From Acidobacteriaceae bacterium (lineage in GTDB: Bacteria > Acidobacteriota > Terriglobia > Terriglobales > Acidobacteriaceae), in the NCBI GenBank assembly GCA_003162255.1, contig PMMJ01000513.1, positions 700-8,232 on the forward strand: a stretch of DNA of 7,533 nt, written 5' to 3'. The notes beneath the pieces are model-generated. The model saw only the letters and a program-made list of their open reading frames with translations, was not told the origin of the DNA and made no database searches. Below are positions 6,059 to 7,533 of the stretch, in pieces (positions within the stretch are counted from its first letter, which is position 1; every line of letters starts with the position of its first letter). A program made the translations under genes and the position numbers.

Positions 6059-6835
6059 TCACAGAAATTTGACTCGACTGTTGTATTTGGCGCGAAGTTC
6101 AGAATTGTACTGATCCCCTCCCGGAATATTCGCGGAGCGCCACACGCGAGGCACGACGCCCCGGCGGACGCATTCCTTGACGCACTCGATCTCAAGCCGG
6201 TGGGCAATATAGAAATCAACTGTGCTTGAAATCCCCGTGATTGGCTGATCGAATCCTTCAACCGAAATCACCGTATCGCCATAGGGAACATAGTCGTCGA
6301 TGCAGATATCGGTGAGGTCGAACAGTGTCTTGCCACTGCGATGGCGAAGTGGAAAATCCTTAGGAACGTTGCCGTGCCAGGCCTTTGAAGAAATTCCGAT
6401 TGTCCTAGCTTTCCGACGTTGGCACTCCAGGGCTGCGTCAATTGTTGGCGCGTTGAATCCGTAACTATGGAACAACAAGACCACGTCATCCTGGGAGACG
6501 CCGTAGTAGGACACAATGTGATTGCCGACATCATGCAAGCGCTCGTGACCGAGATACATGTAGGCAGGAGTAACAGGGTGAATGGAAAAATCAATCATAG
6601 GACAAAGGTTTGCTAAACCGCCTGCACGCCAAAACAGTTCGTGCATGACAAGGCAAGTGTGGCCGCCGCCCCCGAACAGATAAATCAGACGATCTTGTTC
6701 GCAGGCGTCTGCCATCCACTGAGCAGCGAGAAGCAAATTCTCCTGTTGCTCGTTCTCGAATTGACGGATCAGCCCAATGAGCGTCTCCAGTAAGCGAGTG
6801 TCGACCCTTTGGCTAATCAATAATGCCGATGACAT
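6059..6835 (-). CDS. SIS-domain protein of the UPF0309 type (predicted phosphosugar binding)
   Basis: 258 residues from the ATG at 6833-6835, the usual length for UPF0309 proteins. An N-terminal helix pair (about 10-45) leads into a SIS fold: strand and loop LIYLFGGGGHT (50-60), then VMHELFWRAGGL, YGVSQDDVVLLFHSYGFN (111-128), ARTIGISS (143-150), RHRSGKTLFDLTD (165-177) and the family's C-terminal ANIPGGDQYN (235-244). SIS domains bind phosphorylated sugars in isomerases and in MurQ-type etherases. Unusually, the phosphate-binding loop, normally of the type SNSGxN, reads HSYGFN (123-128), and the first loop has GGGGHT instead of GxGHS. Ligand binding may thus differ. It is the first gene of the minus-strand cluster, followed after 12 nt by the barrel protein. 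The reaction is unknown; a role in sugar-phosphate processing is inferred. Confidence 0.85.
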   Translation of the reverse strand: MSSALLISQRVDTRLLETLIGLIRQFENEQQENLLLAAQWMADACEQDRLIYLFGGGGHTCLVMHELFWRAGGLANLCPMIDFSIHPVTPAYMYLGHERLHDVGNHIVSYYGVSQDDVVLLFHSYGFNAPTIDAALECQRRKARTIGISSKAWHGNVPKDFPLRHRSGKTLFDLTDICIDDYVPYGDTVISVEGFDQPITGISSTVDFYIAHRLEIECVKECVRRGVVPRVWRSANIPGGDQYNSELRAKYNSRVKFL

Positions 6836-6838
6836 GGT

Positions 6839-6845
6839 CACTCCT
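6839..6845 (-). promoter_or_regulatory. Ribosome binding site deciding the SIS gene start
   Basis: On the minus strand the sequence reads AGGAGTG, then ACC, then ATG. This places a strong site just before the ATG at 6835. An in-frame ATG at 6943 would add 36 residues that do not look like the family and has no such site, so the shorter start is preferred. Confidence 0.7.
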
Positions 6846-7097
6846 ATTGAAAATCGTGCACCGTTTGATGATATGGCTAATGCTTTTGTAAAACGTTCGC
6901 TCGGATACTCGGTACGAAATCGAATCCCCGGCGGGTTTGACAACGGTCGTGTTTAAGGCCGACGAATAGCCGGAAAAGGATCGTGACGGCTGTCGGCGTT
7001 TTGTCGCGCTGCGCTCCTAATATTGAGAAACTCCCTCCATCATGCTAACCATTCCGCTGGGACTGGTCGCGATTTGTTATCTGGATGCTGGCTTTCG
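6846..7097. other. Intergenic region upstream of the minus-strand cluster
   Basis: About 250 bases without a supported gene. It should hold the promoter of the five-gene minus-strand cluster. A TTGTCA hexamer on the minus strand (6938-6943) is the only -35-like element I notice, but no good -10 follows at 16-18 nt. An AACGTT core at 6892-6897 recalls LacI-family operator centres, but the flanks are not symmetric. A plus-strand ATG at 7043 opens a short apolar reading (LTIPLGLVAICYLDAG) without a ribosome binding site; I do not call it a gene. Confidence 0.4.
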
Positions 7098-7533
7098 TGC
7101 CACTATTTCTATGCGGAGCAGCCGGATCTGAACTGGCGCAACCCGGCGGTTAAAGACACCATGTTTGATCTGACGCGCTGGTGGTACAAACGCGGTGTGG
7201 CAGGGTTCCGGCTGGATGCGGTGGATACGCTGTTTGAGGATCCGGAACTCCGCGATAACCCGATCCTGCGTCCTGGCAAGAACCATTTCGGGGATCCGAT
7301 CGAGGAGGACAAATACAACACGGAGTTGCCCGAGGTGCATGACGTGTTGCGTGGATTACGCAAGGTTGCGGATGAAAGCAATGCCGTGCTGATCGGCGAG
7401 ACATGGACGGCTGACGTTGCCGGACTCAAACGGTACTACGGCGAAGGCAACAACGAATTGCAGTTGCCCATGGATTTTCTTTTCACCACGGTCAACAAGC
7501 TCTCACCGGCGGAGTTTCGTAAGCAGATCGCAT
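7098..7533 (+). pseudogene. GH13 alpha-glucosidase/alpha-amylase fragment, N-terminus missing, open at window end
   Basis: About 145 codons in one frame match the middle of the GH13 oligo-1,6-glucosidase/alpha-glucosidase/trehalose-synthase-like group, which cleaves or rearranges alpha-glucosidic bonds. Visible are FYAEQPDLNWRNPAV, conserved region II GFRLDAVD with the nucleophile Asp at 7215-7217, and region III VLIGETWT with the acid/base Glu at 7398-7400. Region IV should follow beyond the window. The first part of the barrel, with region I (DxVxNH) and about 150-200 residues, is absent. Similarity begins abruptly at HYFY (7101), and the frame upstream to about 7000, though open, reads unrelated residues with no start or binding site. 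It is therefore a 5'-truncated gene or an artificial join. The part present shows no frameshift, so the loss looks recent if real. Confidence 0.82.

Noticed and set aside
6836..6943. Upstream extension of the SIS protein from an ATG at 6943
   Set aside because: The shorter start has AGGAG directly before it and begins where the family usually begins.
2073..7087. TCTGGATG direct repeat near both borders of the minus-strand cluster (2073-2080 and 7080-7087), as possible insertion-site duplication
   Set aside because: Eight bases only, it also occurs near 1988, and the flanks diverge at once. Chance is sufficient.
1..7533. tRNA, rRNA, CRISPR array, riboswitch or transposase gene
   Set aside because: No cloverleaf, rRNA core sequence, spaced repeat array or transposase motif was recognised on either strand by reading; a covariance-model search was not possible.

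Overview
The window reads as a piece of a bacterial chromosome of moderately high GC. Gene content recalls soil Acidobacteria or a similar heterotroph: exported PIG-L deacetylase with a C-terminal beta-sandwich, exported nucleoside-hydrolase-like enzyme, UPF0309 SIS protein. That assignment is inference from gene style only; no phylogenetic marker is present.

Layout. (1) 160-1143, plus strand: an intact ornithine cyclodeaminase/mu-crystallin family gene. (2) 1142-1354: a non-coding repeat element with near-perfect inverted ends, whose left end supplies the stop codon of the preceding gene; it contains two copies of a ~60 bp tandem unit and a strong hairpin. (3) 1376-2081: gene debris. It holds an internal slice of L-threonine 3-dehydrogenase (plus), an unidentified 47-codon open stretch (minus), and a headless exported-protein fragment (minus). 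(4) 2059-6835, minus strand: a co-oriented cluster read from right to left. Its order is SIS-domain protein, TIM-barrel-like putative glycoside hydrolase, exported PIG-L deacetylase, exported nucleoside-hydrolase-like enzyme, and the first quarter of a PfkB-family sugar kinase. Two pairs have identical 12-nt gaps with the ribosome binding site inside. (5) 6836-7097: intergenic. (6) 7098-7533, plus: a GH13 alpha-glucosidase/alpha-amylase reading frame that lacks its N-terminal part and runs off the window.

Together, the minus-strand cluster looks like a sugar or N-glycoside catabolic operon. Two enzymes with signal peptides would deacetylate and hydrolyse a glycoconjugate outside the cytoplasm. 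A SIS protein, a predicted barrel hydrolase and (formerly) a PfkB kinase would process the sugar inside. The combination and several altered active-site motifs are the most interesting points; the substrate is unknown.

The flanks are unusual: four gene fragments end abruptly with homology stopping mid-domain (near 1376, 1609, 2062 and 7098). The kinase and the exported fragment are joined head-to-tail out of frame, as expected for a deletion between two co-oriented genes. Either this is a decayed, recombination-prone locus or the sequence contains assembly joins; the sequence alone cannot separate these.
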